37,718 nucleotides of DNA. Source: Pseudonocardia bannensis (GTDB taxonomy: Bacteria; Actinomycetota; Actinomycetes; Mycobacteriales; Pseudonocardiaceae). How positions within the stretch are numbered: position 1 is the first letter of the stretch; every line of letters starts with the position of its first letter. Positions 9,489-19,541 of this stretch are shown here, piece by piece. Under the pieces are notes generated by a model. The model had not been told where the DNA came from and did not search any database. It saw only the letters and a list, made by a program, of their open reading frames with translations. Made by a program: the position numbers and the translations under genes. The stretch is from positions 1 through 37,718 of the forward strand of contig NZ_JAAXKZ010000053.1 of the NCBI RefSeq assembly GCF_012911875.1, written 5' to 3'.

Positions 9489-11995
9489 GACGTGCTCCCT
9501 GCGGAGATGCCCACGAGCGCCTCGCCGGCGGGGACGTCGGCGGCGGTCACTCCGACCACGTCGCCGTGGCCGGCGCCCAGGGTGGCCCGCACCCGGGAGC
9601 CCGCGGAGTTCGCCGGCAGCCAGACCACGCCGTCGGGCAGGTCGGCCAGCGCGACCGGCAGCGTGATCGCCCCCCGGTCGGTACGCACCGCGGCCGGCCG
9701 GCCCTCGGTCACGCCCAGCCGCTCGGCGGTCGCGGCGTTCATCCGGACGAAGGCGGGCCGCGCGGTCCCGGCCAGGGCCGGCTCGTCGACCGCCAGCGTG
9801 CTCTCGTCCACCAGCTGGCGCCACGTGGCCAGCACGGCCTGCGCGAAGGCGGGCCGCCGGGCCTCACCCGCGGCCACGCCCGGTCCGGGCGGGGCGGCCC
9901 CGCCGTACCCGCCGAGGCGGGCGAACTCGCCAGCCGCCGCGGCCGGGGTCTGGGTGAACAGGTCGGAGTCCATCTCGACCGCGAGGGTGTCGAGCACCCG
10001 GCAGTCCGGCAGCACGCCGCTGGCGTCGAGGGCGGGGCCGAACTCCCGGCGGCGGCCCTCCCAGTTGAGGTAGCTGCCGGCGCGCTGGGCGTCCGGGGCG
10101 ACCGGGAGCACCACGTCGGCCAGCTCGGTGACCGCGGACGTGTGCAGCTCCAGGCTGACCAGGAAGCCGACCTCGCGCAGCCCGGCCAGCGCGGCCTGCG
10201 GGTCGGCCAGGTCGTACGGGTCGACCCCGCCGACGACCAGACCGGCCAGCTCCCCCATCGCGGCGGCGGCGAGGATCTCGTCGGCGCTGCGACCCGGCCG
10301 GGCCGGGATCGCGCCCTCGGCCAGCCCCCACGCCTGCTCGATCTCGGCCCGCGCGGCGGGGTCGGTGACCGGGCGCCCGCCGGGCAGCAGGTTCGGGACG
10401 GCGCCGGCGTCGAGCGCCCCGCGGTCACCGGCCCGGCGGGGCACCCAGCCGACGACCGCACCGGTGCGCTCGGCGAGCGCCGACACCGCGGAGTACAGCC
10501 CGGGCACCTCGGCCGCCCGCTCCCCGACCAGGATCACACCGCCACCGGTCAGGGCCGCGACGACGTCGTCGGGCAGATCGGCCAGCACGGCGGCCTCGGA
10601 CCCCGGGACCGCCCGGATCAGGTTGTCGTGCGCCGCCGACTCCGCGGCACCGCGCTCGGGCGCCGTGCGTCGCATCGCCGGGGTCGTCCACTGGCCGAGG
10701 TGGAACACCTTCTGGCCGTGCTTGCGGGCCGCCTTGCGGAGCCGCAGGAAGACGATCGGGGACTCCTCCTCCGGCTCGAACGCCACGCACAGCACCGCGG
10801 GTGCGGCCTCGAGCCGGGTGTAGTCCAGCACCTCCGGTCCGCGGCCGACGACGTGCGCCGCCAGGAAGTCCAGCTCCTCCGCCGAGTGCGGACGGGCCCG
10901 GAAATCGACGTCGTTGGTCTGCGCCGCGACCCGGGCGAACTTCGCGTAGGCGTAGGCGTCCTCGACCGTCAGCCGGCCGCCGGGCAGCACCGCGACGCCA
11001 CCCGCCGCCCGCGCGGCGAGCAGGCCCTCGGCCGCCACCCGCAGCGCCTCGGTCCACGACGCCTCGGCGAGCACGCCGTCGGCACCCCGGACCATCGGCC
11101 GGATGATCCGCTGCCTGGACGTCAGGTAGCGGAACGCGAAGCGGCCCTTGTCGCAGTTCCACTCCTCGTTCACCGCCGGCTCGTTGCCCGCCAGCCGGCG
11201 CATGACCGTGCCGCGCCGGGTGTCGTTGCGCTGCGAGCAGCCCGAGGAGCAGTGCTCGCACACCCCGGGCGTCGACACCAGGTCGAACGGCCGGGACCGG
11301 AACCGGTACGCCGCGCTGGTGAGCGCGCCCACCGGGCAGATCTGGATGGTATTGCCCGAGAAGTAGGACTGGAACGGCTTGTCCTGCGCCACCCCGATCT
11401 GCTGCTCGGCGCCGCGCTCGAGCAGGTCGATGAACGGGTCGCCGCCGATCTGCTCGGAGAACCGGGTGCAGCGCTGGCAGAGCACACAGCGTTCGCGGTC
11501 GAGCAGCACCTGCGACGAGATCGGCAGCGGCTTGGGGAACGTCCGCTTGGTCTCGACGAACCGCGAGTCGGTGCGGCCGTGGGCCATCGCCTGGTTCTGC
11601 AGGGGACACTCGCCGCCCTTGTCGCAGATCGGGCAGTCCAGCGGGTGGTTGATGAGCAGCAGCTCCATCACGCCCTGCTGCGCCTTGTCGGCCACCGGGG
11701 AGGTGTGCTGGGTCTTGACGACCATGCCGTCGGCCACCGTCATGGTGCAGCTGGCCTGCGGCTTGGGCATCGGGCGCCCGCCCATCTCGACCTCGACGAG
11801 GCACTGGCGGCACGCGCCGGCCGGGTCGAGCAAGGGGTGGTCGCAGAACCGCGGCACGATGATCCCGAGTCGCTCGCAGGTCCGGATCAGCAGCTCGCCC
11901 TTGGGCGCGTCGACCTCGAGGCCGTCGATCGTGAGCCGGACGTGGCCCGCGGGTACCGGCCGGGCCTCGGCCCCCGAGTCCTGGGTGAGGGTCAT
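9485..11995 (-). CDS. nuoG: NADH-quinone oxidoreductase subunit G (iron-sulfur / molybdopterin-like)
   Basis: NuoG is the largest peripheral-arm subunit, here 836 residues. Cluster ligands in order are: [2Fe-2S] N1b at Cys51, 62, 65 and 83; N5 at His117, Cys121, 124 and 130 ([14 protein letters not shown]); N4 at Cys170, 173, 176 and 220 (RCVLCQRC, then ICPVG). The extra off-path cluster N7 is also conserved: Cys246, 249, 253 and 281, spaced CX2CX3CX27C exactly as in E. coli. The C-terminal half is a divergent molybdopterin-oxidoreductase domain, not expected to bind the cofactor. It overlaps nuoF and nuoH by four bases at each end. Confidence 0.96.
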   Translation of the reverse strand: MTLTQDSGAEARPVPAGHVRLTIDGLEVDAPKGELLIRTCERLGIIVPRFCDHPLLDPAGACRQCLVEVEMGGRPMPKPQASCTMTVADGMVVKTQHTSPVADKAQQGVMELLLINHPLDCPICDKGGECPLQNQAMAHGRTDSRFVETKRTFPKPLPISSQVLLDRERCVLCQRCTRFSEQIGGDPFIDLLERGAEQQIGVAQDKPFQSYFSGNTIQICPVGALTSAAYRFRSRPFDLVSTPGVCEHCSSGCSQRNDTRRGTVMRRLAGNEPAVNEEWNCDKGRFAFRYLTSRQRIIRPMVRGADGVLAEASWTEALRVAAEGLLAARAAGGVAVLPGGRLTVEDAYAYAKFARVAAQTNDVDFRARPHSAEELDFLAAHVVGRGPEVLDYTRLEAAPAVLCVAFEPEEESPIVFLRLRKAARKHGQKVFHLGQWTTPAMRRTAPERGAAESAAHDNLIRAVPGSEAAVLADLPDDVVAALTGGGVILVGERAAEVPGLYSAVSALAERTGAVVGWVPRRAGDRGALDAGAVPNLLPGGRPVTDPAARAEIEQAWGLAEGAIPARPGRSADEILAAAAMGELAGLVVGGVDPYDLADPQAALAGLREVGFLVSLELHTSAVTELADVVLPVAPDAQRAGSYLNWEGRRREFGPALDASGVLPDCRVLDTLAVEMDSDLFTQTPAAAAGEFARLGGYGGAAPPGPGVAAGEARRPAFAQAVLATWRQLVDESTLAVDEPALAGTARPAFVRMNAATAERLGVTEGRPAAVRTDRGAITLPVALADLPDGVVWLPANSAGSRVRATLGAGHGDVVGVTAADVPAGEALVGISAGSTS

Positions 11996-13323
11996 GCTTG
12001 GGCTCCCACGAGGTCATCCAGCTGCGCCGGCCGGGCGACGGCAGGCTGCTGGGCGATCAGATCCAGGAACTCCTGGCGGAAGTATTTGATGGCGCTGGTG
12101 ATCGGGCTCGTCGCGCCGTCGCCGAGGGCGCAGAACGACCGGCCCAGGATGTTGTCGCAGACGTCGAGCAAGGTCTCGATGTCGGCCTCGGTGCCCTCGC
12201 CGTGCACCATCCGCTCCAGGATCTGGACCAGCCAGTAGGTGCCTTCGCGGCACGGTGTGCACTTGCCGCAGGACTCGTGCTTGTAGAACTCGGTCCACTT
12301 CATGACCGCCCACGGCACCGAGACGGTCTCGTTGAAGACCTGCACGGCCGTCGTGCCCAGCATCGAGCCGGCGGCCGCCGCGCCCTCGAAGTCCAGCGGG
12401 ACGTCGAGATGCTCGGCGGTGAACAGCGGGGTGGACGAGCCGCCGGGGGTCCAGAACTTGAGCGGGATCCCGTCCTTCATCCCACCGGCCAGCTCCAGCA
12501 GCGTGCGCAGCGTGATGCCCAGCGGCGCCTCGTACTGGCCGGGCCGCTCCACGTGCCCGGACACCGAGTAGATCTTCGGCCCGGGGCTCTTCTCGCTGCC
12601 CATCGAGCGGAACCAGTCGCTGCCGCCCTGCACGATCGCGGGAACCGAAGCGATCGTCTCCACGTTGTTGACCACGGTGGGGGATGCGTAGAGCCCCGAG
12701 GTGGCCGGGAAGGGAGGCTTGAGGCGAGGTTGACCGCGACGACCCTCGAGCGAGTCCAGCAGCGCCGTCTCCTCGCCGCAGATGTACGCGCCCGCGCCGG
12801 CGTGCACCACGATGTCCAGGTCGAACCCGGAGCCGAGGATGTCGCGGCCGAGGTAGCCCTTGGCGTAGGCCTCGTCGACGGCGTTGCGCACGCGGCGGAT
12901 GCAGTGCAGCGCCTCACCGCGGATGTAGATCGCGCAGAAGTTCGCGCGGATCGCGTAGCTGGTGATGATGCAACCTTCGACGAGGGCATGCGGGTCGGCC
13001 ATCATCGTCGGGATGTCCTTGCAGGTCCCCGGCTCGCCCTCGTCGGCGTTGATGACGAGATACTTGGGCTTGGCGCCCGGGCCGGTGGGACCCTGCGGGA
13101 TGAACGACCACTTCATGCCCGTCGGGAACCCGGCTCCGCCGCGGCCGCGCAGCCCGGAGTCCTTGACCAGCTGGATGAGCTGGTCGGGGTGCGCGGCGAG
13201 CGCGGTGCGCAGCGCCTGGTAGCCCTCGAGCTGCTCGTAGGTGCCGATCGACCACGAGCGCGGGGACTGCCAGCGCCGGGTGAGGACCGGGGTGAGCGGA
13301 TCGGGGCGAGGGGTGTCGCTCAT
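11992..13323 (-). CDS. nuoF: NADH-quinone oxidoreductase subunit F (NADH/FMN-binding)
   Basis: NuoF oxidises NADH through FMN and passes electrons to cluster N3. The start was placed at the ATG at 13323 ([10 protein letters not shown]), five bases after the nuoE stop. This gives 443 residues, the family size. Visible are the FMN/NADH glycine-rich loop [13 protein letters not shown] (57-69), the [14 protein letters not shown] motif, [11 protein letters not shown], and N3 ligands Cys352, 355 and 358 (ESCGKCTPC) plus Cys398 (RSFCALG). No key residue is missing. An in-frame upstream extension lies inside nuoE and is not part of the gene. Confidence 0.97.
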   Translation of the reverse strand: MSDTPRPDPLTPVLTRRWQSPRSWSIGTYEQLEGYQALRTALAAHPDQLIQLVKDSGLRGRGGAGFPTGMKWSFIPQGPTGPGAKPKYLVINADEGEPGTCKDIPTMMADPHALVEGCIITSYAIRANFCAIYIRGEALHCIRRVRNAVDEAYAKGYLGRDILGSGFDLDIVVHAGAGAYICGEETALLDSLEGRRGQPRLKPPFPATSGLYASPTVVNNVETIASVPAIVQGGSDWFRSMGSEKSPGPKIYSVSGHVERPGQYEAPLGITLRTLLELAGGMKDGIPLKFWTPGGSSTPLFTAEHLDVPLDFEGAAAAGSMLGTTAVQVFNETVSVPWAVMKWTEFYKHESCGKCTPCREGTYWLVQILERMVHGEGTEADIETLLDVCDNILGRSFCALGDGATSPITSAIKYFRQEFLDLIAQQPAVARPAQLDDLVGAQA

Positions 13324-13328
13324 GGCAG

Positions 13329-14180
13329 TCACTTCTTCTCCGGCAGGTCCGGCAGGGCCGGCGGCTCGTCGGGCATCGGCGGCGCGACCCAGCCGCGGTC
13401 GGCGGCCAGCTGCGCGCCGCGCAGCGTCTCGACCGCGACGGAGGGGCCCTCCACCGACATCTCGAGGTCGGGGAAGATCCCGGCCAGCTCGAGCTCGACG
13501 GTCTTGAAGTCGGTCAGCGGGGCGCCGCGGGTGGGTGCGGGCTTCTCCCCCGCCCGCAGCGCGTCGACCAGCGCCTCGGCCGTCTCGACCGTCTGGTTGT
13601 CGAAGTACTCGTAGTTGACCTGGATGACCGGCGCGAGGTCGCACGCGGCGAGACACTCGGCGTGCTCCAGCGTGATCGAGCCCGGCGTGCCCGGCTCCCC
13701 GGCGGTCTCCTCGTGACCCAGCGGCCGCCCGTCGGTACCGAGCCTGGCCTGCAGCCGGGCGTAGATGTCGTCCCCGCCGAGCGCCGCGCACAGGGTGTTC
13801 GTGCACACGCTGACCAGGTGCTCACCGCACGGGGTGCGCTTGTACATCGTGTAGAACGTGGCCACCGCGCTGACCTCGGCGGTGGTCAGCTCCAGCGCCT
13901 CGGCGCAGTACCGGATGCCGTCCTGGCTGACGTGGCCCTCGACCGACTGCACCAGGTGCAGCAGCGGGAGCAGCGCCGAGCGGGACTGCGGGTACCGGGC
14001 GATGATCTCCTTGGTCCGCTGCCGGGTGACCTCGTCGAACGCCGGCGAGACCGGCGACGGCTCGGTGCCGATGCTCGAACCCGCAAGCGGTTCTTCGGTC
14101 ACCACCGGCTCCCACACGACCTCGTCCGGCGCGGCCGCGGAGCGGCTGTTCGTCTCCGGCGTGCCCTCGGGCAACGTCAT
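13329..14180 (-). CDS. nuoE: NADH-quinone oxidoreductase subunit E ([2Fe-2S] N1a)
   Basis: A thioredoxin-like subunit carrying cluster N1a beside the flavin. From the ATG at 14180 ([12 protein letters not shown]) it is 283 residues, with ligands Cys126, Cys131 (VCTNTLC), Cys176 and Cys180 (ECLAAC). The core begins near residue 48. The first 47 residues are an acidic, proline-rich extension. The C-terminal 70 residues (after [10 protein letters not shown]) are also additional and end [12 protein letters not shown]. coli NuoE is 166 residues, so both ends are long. The start overlaps nuoD by four bases. Confidence 0.96.
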   Translation of the reverse strand: MTLPEGTPETNSRSAAAPDEVVWEPVVTEEPLAGSSIGTEPSPVSPAFDEVTRQRTKEIIARYPQSRSALLPLLHLVQSVEGHVSQDGIRYCAEALELTTAEVSAVATFYTMYKRTPCGEHLVSVCTNTLCAALGGDDIYARLQARLGTDGRPLGHEETAGEPGTPGSITLEHAECLAACDLAPVIQVNYEYFDNQTVETAEALVDALRAGEKPAPTRGAPLTDFKTVELELAGIFPDLEMSVEGPSVAVETLRGAQLAADRGWVAPPMPDEPPALPDLPEKK

Positions 14181-15505
14181 CGGTCCACGCCTCCCATGAC
14201 CGGGTCGATGCTGGCGACGGCGGCGATGACGTCGGCGACCATGCCGCCCTCGCTCATCGCCGGCATCGTCTGCAGGTTCACGAAGCTGGGGTCCCGGACG
14301 TGGACGCGCACCGGGCGGGTGCCGCCGTCGGAGACCAGGTGGTAGCCCAGCTCGCCGCGCGGCGACTCGACGGGCACGTAGACCTGGCCGGCCGGAACCG
14401 CGAAGCCCTCCGTGACCAGCTTGAAGTGGTGGATCAGCGACTCCATCGACTGACCCATGATCTTGCGGACGTGCTCCAGGGAGTTGCCCATGCCGTCCGA
14501 ACCGATCGACAGCTGGGCGGGCCAGGCGATCTTGCGGTCCTCCACCATGACCGGCCCCGGCTCCATCTTCTTCACGGCCTGCTCGACGATCTTGAGCGAC
14601 TCGTGCATCTCGGCGACGCGCAGCCGGTAGCGGGCGTAGCAGTCCGCCTCGGTGGCCGTCGGGACCTCGAAGTCGTACTCCTCGTAGCCCAGGTACGGCT
14701 CGACCTTGCGCTGGTCCCAGGGCAGGCCCGCGCTCCGCAGGATCGGGCCGGTGGCACCGAGGGCGAGGCAGCCGTCGAGGGGCAGGTAGCCCACGCCCTC
14801 CAGGCGCTGCCGCCAGATCGGCTGGGCGGTGAGGAGCTTGTCGTAGTCGGGCAGCCGCGACCGCATGACCTTGATGAAGTCGGTGACCTTCTCGGCCCAG
14901 TCCTCCGGGAGGTCCTGGGCGAGGCCGCCGGGCCGGATGAACGCGTGGTTCATGCGCAGCCCGGTCAGGTACTCCAGCAGGTGGAGCACCTCCTCGCGCT
15001 CGCGGAACCCGGCGGTCATGCCGGTCAGCGCGCCGAGCTCCATGCCACCGGTGGCCAGGCACACCAGGTGCGAGCCGATCCGGTTGAGCTCCATGAGCAG
15101 CACCCGGGCGACCTGGGCGCGCCGCGGCGCCTCGACGCCGAGCAGCTTCTCCACCGCCAGGCAGTACGCGGCCTCGTTGAACAGCGGCGCCAGGTAGTCC
15201 ATGCGCGTCACGAAGGTGACGCCCTGGGTCCAGGTCCGGTACTCGCAGTTCTTCTCGATGCCGGTGTGCAGGTACCCGATCACCGAGCGGGCCTGCGTGA
15301 CCGTCTCGCCCTCGAGCTCGAGCACCAGCCGGAGCACGCCGTGCGTCGACGGGTGCTGCGGCCCCATGTTGATGACGATGCGGTCGTCGTGCTCGGAGTC
15401 GATCAGCGTGTCCCAGTCACCACCGGTGACCGTGTAGACGGTGCCCTCGGTCGTCTCGCGTTCCGGGGCGTAGGCGTCACTGACCTCGTCGCGGATGTCG
15501 GTCAT
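14177..15505 (-). CDS. nuoD: NADH-quinone oxidoreductase subunit D (quinone-site 49 kDa subunit)
   Basis: NuoD and NuoB form the quinone-reduction site. The 442-residue protein has [15 protein letters not shown] with the quinone-head histidine at His55, and [11 protein letters not shown] with the partner tyrosine at Tyr104, equivalent to the catalytic pair known from Thermus Nqo4. [18 protein letters not shown] and the C-terminal [19 protein letters not shown] are also standard. nuoC and nuoD are separate genes, unlike the fused E. coli nuoCD. Four-base overlaps join it to nuoC and nuoE. Confidence 0.97.
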   Translation of the reverse strand: MTDIRDEVSDAYAPERETTEGTVYTVTGGDWDTLIDSEHDDRIVINMGPQHPSTHGVLRLVLELEGETVTQARSVIGYLHTGIEKNCEYRTWTQGVTFVTRMDYLAPLFNEAAYCLAVEKLLGVEAPRRAQVARVLLMELNRIGSHLVCLATGGMELGALTGMTAGFREREEVLHLLEYLTGLRMNHAFIRPGGLAQDLPEDWAEKVTDFIKVMRSRLPDYDKLLTAQPIWRQRLEGVGYLPLDGCLALGATGPILRSAGLPWDQRKVEPYLGYEEYDFEVPTATEADCYARYRLRVAEMHESLKIVEQAVKKMEPGPVMVEDRKIAWPAQLSIGSDGMGNSLEHVRKIMGQSMESLIHHFKLVTEGFAVPAGQVYVPVESPRGELGYHLVSDGGTRPVRVHVRDPSFVNLQTMPAMSEGGMVADVIAAVASIDPVMGGVDR

Positions 15506-16353
15506 GAGTACGCCCTCCGCTCATCGGGCGGGGGGATCTCCGCGCCCTTGTACTCCACCGGGATCCCGCCGAGCGGGTAGTCCTTGCGCTGGGGGTGGCC
15601 GTCCCAGTCGTCCGGCATGAGGATCCGGGTCAGCGCCGGGTGGCCGTCGAAGATCACCCCGAACATGTCCCAGGTCTCACGTTCGTGCCAGTCGGCCGTC
15701 GGGTAGACCTCGACCACGCTGGGCACGTGCGGGTCGTCGACGTCGAGGGCCACCTCGAGCCGGATCCGGCGCCGGTAGGTCATCGACAGCAGGTGGTAGG
15801 TGACGTGGAGACGCTGGGGGACGTCCTCGCCGTAGTCCACCCCGGACACCGACGAGCACAGCTCGAAACGCAGCGCCGCGTCGTCGCGCAGGGTGCGGGC
15901 GAGATCGAGGACCCGCTCACGCTGGACGTAGAACGTGATCTCGCCCCGGTCGACGGTCACCTGCTGCACCGCGCTGCGCGGGATGCCGCGCTGGTCCAGC
16001 GCGTCGGCGAAGTCGTCCGCGAACTCGTCGAACCAGCCGCCGAAGGGGCGCTCGGCCGGCGCCGGGGCGTACGCCGGCAGGCGCAGCCCCCCGAAGCCCG
16101 AGGTGTCACCGGTGCCGCGGACGCCGAACATGCCGGCGCGCTCGCGACCGGCGGGACCGACCAGCCGGGTACCGCCCTCCGGGGCCGCTCCGTTGCCGCT
16201 CGGGTCCTCGGCGCGTTCGGTCTCGCCCGCCTCGGGCTGCTCGCCACCCCGTGCCCGGTGCTCCTCGACGGCGGCACCGCTCTCCTCGGACGAGGACTGC
16301 GGTCCGCCGGTGGGCTCCGCGCCGTCCTTCGAGGTTCCGGTGGGTTCGGTCAT
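15502..16353 (-). CDS. nuoC: NADH-quinone oxidoreductase subunit C (30 kDa subunit)
   Basis: A peripheral-arm structural subunit, 283 residues. The recognisable domain begins near residue 95 ([17 protein letters not shown]). It contains the family signature [19 protein letters not shown] followed by [20 protein letters not shown]. The first 75 or so residues are low complexity, rich in Glu, Gly, Ser and Pro (for example [22 protein letters not shown]), and look disordered. A later internal start cannot be excluded, but the upstream start at 16353 lies only seven bases from the nuoB stop, as expected in this compact operon. Confidence 0.94.
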   Translation of the reverse strand: MTEPTGTSKDGAEPTGGPQSSSEESGAAVEEHRARGGEQPEAGETERAEDPSGNGAAPEGGTRLVGPAGRERAGMFGVRGTGDTSGFGGLRLPAYAPAPAERPFGGWFDEFADDFADALDQRGIPRSAVQQVTVDRGEITFYVQRERVLDLARTLRDDAALRFELCSSVSGVDYGEDVPQRLHVTYHLLSMTYRRRIRLEVALDVDDPHVPSVVEVYPTADWHERETWDMFGVIFDGHPALTRILMPDDWDGHPQRKDYPLGGIPVEYKGAEIPPPDERRAYS

Positions 16354-16360
16354 CGCTGGA

Positions 16361-16912
16361 TCACTTCTTCTTCGCGTACTTGATCGAGGACGGGACGAGT
16401 TCGGTCCGGTGCCCGCTCTCGGCCAGCGCCGCGGCCCGCTTCTGGCCCAGCGGCTCGTCCATGATCTTGGCGTGGATCTTGAGGATGGCGTCCATCAGCA
16501 TCTCCGGACGCGGCGGGCATCCCGGCAGGTACATGTCCACCGGCACGACGTGGTCGACGCCCTGCACGACCGCGTAGTTGTTGAACATTCCGCCCGAGGA
16601 GGCGCAGACACCCATCGCGAGCACCCAGCGGGGCTCCGGCATCTGGTCGTAGATCTGGCGCAGCACCGGGGCCATCTTGTTGCTCACCCGGCCCGCGACG
16701 ATCATCAGGTCGGCCTGCCGGGGCGAGGCCCGGAAGACCTCCATGCCGAACCGGGCGAGGTCGTAGCGCGGGGCGCCGGTGGTCATCATCTCGATCGCGC
16801 AGCACGCCAGCCCGAAGGTGGCCGGCCAGAGCGAGGACTTCCGGGTCCAGTTGACCAGCTTCTCGACGCTGGTCAGCAGGACGCCGTTGGGCAGGTGCTC
16901 TTCGAGACCCAT
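16361..16912 (-). CDS. nuoB: NADH-quinone oxidoreductase subunit B ([4Fe-4S] N2)
   Basis: NuoB binds cluster N2, the last iron-sulfur centre before the quinone. The four ligands are visible: the adjacent pair Cys37-Cys38 in [11 protein letters not shown], Cys103 in [12 protein letters not shown], and Cys132 in [10 protein letters not shown]. The protein has 183 residues, a normal length, with a lysine-rich C-terminus. It starts four bases after the nuoA stop. Confidence 0.97.
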   Translation of the reverse strand: MGLEEHLPNGVLLTSVEKLVNWTRKSSLWPATFGLACCAIEMMTTGAPRYDLARFGMEVFRASPRQADLMIVAGRVSNKMAPVLRQIYDQMPEPRWVLAMGVCASSGGMFNNYAVVQGVDHVVPVDMYLPGCPPRPEMLMDAILKIHAKIMDEPLGQKRAAALAESGHRTELVPSSIKYAKKK

Positions 16913-16916
16913 GACC

Positions 16917-17282
16917 TCAGTTCCAATCCAGCCCGCCGCGCCGCCACACGTAGATGTAGGCGAAACCGACCGTCACGATGAACAGCACGATCTCCACCAG
17001 TCCGAACAGGCCCAGCGCGTCGGCGCTGACCGCGAACGGGTAGAGGAAGACCATTTCGATGTCGAAGAGGATGAACAGCATCGCCGTGAGGTAGTAGGCG
17101 ACCGGCATCCGGCCCCCACCCACGATCGGTTGCGGCGACGGTTCGATCCCGCACTCGTAGGAGTCCAGCTTGGCCCGGTTGTACCGACGCGGGCCGATGT
17201 ACGGCGCCGCCGTGACGGAGAACAACGCGAACGCCCCGGCCAGTGCGAACATCAGCACCAGCGGGAGATAGGGATCGAGCAT
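16917..17282 (-). CDS. nuoA: NADH-quinone oxidoreductase subunit A
   Basis: First gene of the operon, a 121-residue three-helix membrane subunit whose first loop folds over the quinone entry. The conserved loop motif SYECGIEP (41-48, with Cys44) and the second-helix [16 protein letters not shown] segment are both present. A GAGGG ribosome site sits seven bases before the ATG at 17282. The TAGGGT box at 17323-17328 lies about 40 bases upstream. Confidence 0.97.
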   Translation of the reverse strand: MLDPYLPLVLMFALAGAFALFSVTAAPYIGPRRYNRAKLDSYECGIEPSPQPIVGGGRMPVAYYLTAMLFILFDIEMVFLYPFAVSADALGLFGLVEIVLFIVTVGFAYIYVWRRGGLDWN

Positions 17283-17322
17283 CCGTGCACCCTCGTCGTC
17301 GATGGTCGATACCGTCCGGCCG

Positions 17323-17349
17323 ACCCTAGGTGTGGTCGATCACTCGACC
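17323..17349 (-). promoter_or_regulatory. Candidate nuo operon promoter with palindromic operator
   Basis: Reading on the minus strand, a TAGGGT box (17323-17328) would start transcription about 34 bases before nuoA. Immediately upstream is a perfect inverted repeat, GGTCGA-N4-TCGACC on either strand (17334-17349), which would lie between the -35 and -10 elements. That position suits an operator. The menJ stop is only 19 bases further up. The -35 element is not convincing. Inference from layout only. Confidence 0.4.
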
Positions 17350-17367
17350 GCAGCCAGGACAGCCTTA

Positions 17368-18681
17368 CTACAAATCCGGAGCGAGTCGGGTCATCGCGGT
17401 GATGACCCGGTCGCTCGCATTGCCTTCTTTCGGGTCGTACAGGTTCGCGAGCAGCTTCAGCAGGAACGCCATCAGGGTCCTGCGCGGCAGCCCGTGCCGG
17501 GTGGCCACCCGCATGATCGCGGGATTGCCGATCAGCTTCGAGAAGGTGTTCCCGATGCGGTAGTAACCGCCCAGCGCCTGGCTCATCCGGGCCGGGTAGG
17601 CCGCGAAGGCGGCCTCGGCCGACGCGCCGGAGCGGGCGAGGCCCTGTACCGCGCACCGGGCCGCGATCGACGCGGACTCCATCGCGTAGGCGATGCCCTC
17701 ACCGTTGAACGGGTTGACCATTCCGCCGGCGTCACCGACGAGCAACATCCCGGGCCGGTAGTGCGGGGTCCGGTTGAAGCCCATCGGCAGGCCCGCGCCG
17801 CCGACGGCGCCGACCGCGTTCTCATCGCGGTAGCCCCACTCCTGCGGGGTCCCGTCCAGCCAGGCCTTGAGCAGCGCACGGTAGTCGGTCGTGCCGCTGG
17901 CCCTGTCGGTGGACAGGACCCCCAGCCCGACGTTGGACGTGCCGTCGCCCATTCCGAAGATCCACCCGTATCCGGGCAGCAGCTTCGGGTTCGCCGGGTC
18001 GCGGCGGTCCCACAGTTCGAGGTGCGACTCGAGGTAGTCGTCGTTCGTGCGCGGGCTGGTGTAGTACCGGCGCACCGCGACGCCCATCGGCCGGTCGTCG
18101 CGCTTGGCCATGCCCAGGCTCAGCGCGAGCCGGCCGGAGACGCCGTCGCAGGCCAGGGTCACCGGGGCCCGGAAGCTGACCGGCCGCCTGTCCCTGCCCT
18201 TGCCGACGTACCCGCAGACCCCGACGACCCGGCCGGTGCGCTCGTCGGTGAGCGCCTCGGTGACCGTCGTGTCCTCCTGCAGCCGAGCGCCGGACTTCTC
18301 CGCGTGCCGCACGAGCAGTTCGTCGAAGTCCTTGCGGGGGCGCACCGCGCCGTAGTCCGGGAACGACGCGAGCGTCGGCCAGTCGAGCTCGAGGCTCACC
18401 CCGCCGCCGCGCACCCGCAGGCCCCGATTGCGGACCCAGCCGTTGTTCTCCGAGCAGTCGATGCCGAGGTCGATCAGCTGCTTCATCCCGCGCGGGGTGA
18501 ACCCGTCACCGCAGACCTTGGCTCGCGGGAACCTCGACTTCTCCAGCAGCAGCACGTCCAGCCCGGCACGGGCGAGGTACGCGGCAGCCGTCGACCCGGC
18601 GGGTCCGGCGCCGACGGCGATGACGTCGGCGTCGCCGTCCGGGCGTCGGGCTCCAGCGGTGCTGGGGTCGGGCGCGGCCAT
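17368..18681 (-). CDS. menJ: Menaquinone reductase / geranylgeranyl reductase family flavoprotein
   Basis: An FAD-dependent reductase of the geranylgeranyl reductase family. In M. tuberculosis the homologue MenJ (Rv0561c) saturates one isoprene unit of menaquinone. The Rossmann FAD motif is VIAVGAGPAGSTAAAYLARAG (in part 20-39), followed by KSRFPRAKVCGDGFTPRGM and, later, GYGWIFGMGDG and LLVGDAGGMVNPFNGEG. The start at 18681 (MAAPDPSTAG) was chosen over a longer open frame because AAGGAG (18686-18691) lies four bases before that ATG; this gives 437 residues. Neighbours menG and a polyprenyl synthase support a menaquinone role. Partly saturated menaquinones such as MK-8(H4) are common in this group. 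The substrate is inferred. Confidence 0.88.
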   Translation of the reverse strand: MAAPDPSTAGARRPDGDADVIAVGAGPAGSTAAAYLARAGLDVLLLEKSRFPRAKVCGDGFTPRGMKQLIDLGIDCSENNGWVRNRGLRVRGGGVSLELDWPTLASFPDYGAVRPRKDFDELLVRHAEKSGARLQEDTTVTEALTDERTGRVVGVCGYVGKGRDRRPVSFRAPVTLACDGVSGRLALSLGMAKRDDRPMGVAVRRYYTSPRTNDDYLESHLELWDRRDPANPKLLPGYGWIFGMGDGTSNVGLGVLSTDRASGTTDYRALLKAWLDGTPQEWGYRDENAVGAVGGAGLPMGFNRTPHYRPGMLLVGDAGGMVNPFNGEGIAYAMESASIAARCAVQGLARSGASAEAAFAAYPARMSQALGGYYRIGNTFSKLIGNPAIMRVATRHGLPRRTLMAFLLKLLANLYDPKEGNASDRVITAMTRLAPDL

Positions 18682-18690
18682 GCGGCTCCT

Positions 18691-18706
18691 TGTGAACAGA
18701 TTCACG
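18691..18706. promoter_or_regulatory. CRP/GlxR-like palindrome over the menJ ribosome site
   Basis: TGTGA-N6-TCACG on the plus strand (CGTGA-N6-TCACA on the minus). It is one base off the TGTGA-N6-TCACA consensus known for actinobacterial cAMP-responsive regulators (Rv3676, GlxR). One end overlaps the AAGGAG ribosome site of menJ. It lies downstream of a candidate TAGACT box (18720-18725), so binding would be expected to repress. A single site; the regulator is not in this window. Confidence 0.5.
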
Positions 18707-18719
18707 AAGTCCGGTGGGG

Positions 18720-18725
18720 AGTCTA
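18720..18725 (-). promoter_or_regulatory. Candidate menJ -10 box (TAGACT)
   Basis: TAGACT on the minus strand would give a start near 18713 and a leader of about 30 bases before menJ. The same hexamer occurs before the DUF3592 gene. No clear -35 was found. Confidence 0.35.
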
Positions 18726-18800
18726 GGACGCCCGTCCACCTCATGCGCGCCCGGTGCGTCCCACCCTGTGCTGCTACGCCCGGATCCGGCCCACATTTCG

Positions 18801-18844
18801 TGTGATCGGCGTCGCCGAGCAGCCCCCGCGAGACGTCGATCACA
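18801..18844 (-). terminator. Hairpin just downstream of menG
   Basis: The arms TGTGATCGGCGTC (18801-18813) and GACGTCGATCACA (18832-18844) pair over 13 positions with one G-T/U wobble or mismatch and an 18-base loop. The hairpin begins five bases after the menG stop. There is no T run after it on the minus strand, so it may be a U-less terminator or an RNA-stabilising stem between menG and menJ. Confidence 0.5.
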
Positions 18845-18848
18845 CAGT

Positions 18849-19535
18849 TCAGGACCGGCGCGCCCGGTGCAGCGCGACCGCCCCGCCGGTGAGGTCGCGC
18901 CAGGCCACGTCCGTCCAGCCGGCGGCGCCGATCCTCGTCGCCAACTCGGGCTGTGTCGGCCAGGCCCGGATCGACTCGGCGAGGTAGGTGTACGCCTCGG
19001 GATTGGACGACACCCGCCGCGCGACCGCGGGCAGCACGTGCTCGAGTCCGGCGTAGTAGGCGGTGCGGAACGGGCGCCACGTCGGGGTGCCGAACTCGCA
19101 CACCACCAGTCGTCCGCCCGGCCGGGTCACCCGGGCGAGCTCACGCAGCGCGGCGTCGGTGTCGGCGACGTTGCGCAGGCCGAACGAGATCGTCACCGCG
19201 TCGAAGGCGCCGTCGCGGAACGGCAGGTGCAGCGCGTCGGCGGCCACCTTGGGGACCTCGCGCCGGTGGCCGGCGCGCAGCATGCCGAGGGAGAAGTCCG
19301 CCGCCACGCACCACGCGCCGGAACGGGCGAGCGACACGGTCGACACCGCGGTCCCCGCGGCCAGGTCGAGCACCCGCTCCCCCGGCCGCAGCGCCAGCGC
19401 CTCGCGGGTCAGCGCCCGCCACCGCCGGTCCTGACCTCCCGTGAGCACGGTGTTGGTCAGGTCGTAGCGCCGCGCGACGCCGTCGAACATCGCGGCGACG
19501 TCGCGGGGGTCCTTGTCGAGATCGGCGCGGGCCAC
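18849..19535 (-). CDS. menG: Demethylmenaquinone C-methyltransferase (UbiE/MenG family)
   Basis: Transfers a methyl group from S-adenosylmethionine to demethylmenaquinone, the last ring step of menaquinone synthesis. The 228-residue protein has the family markers [19 protein letters not shown], the SAM-binding [21 protein letters not shown], and [18 protein letters not shown]. The GTG start at 19535 has no ribosome site. Instead a TAGGGT box lies six bases upstream, which points to a leaderless transcript. No ubiquinone genes are present, so MenG rather than UbiE activity is the natural reading. Confidence 0.93.
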   Translation of the reverse strand: MARADLDKDPRDVAAMFDGVARRYDLTNTVLTGGQDRRWRALTREALALRPGERVLDLAAGTAVSTVSLARSGAWCVAADFSLGMLRAGHRREVPKVAADALHLPFRDGAFDAVTISFGLRNVADTDAALRELARVTRPGGRLVVCEFGTPTWRPFRTAYYAGLEHVLPAVARRVSSNPEAYTYLAESIRAWPTQPELATRIGAAGWTDVAWRDLTGGAVALHRARRS

Positions 19536-19541
19536 GCAGCG

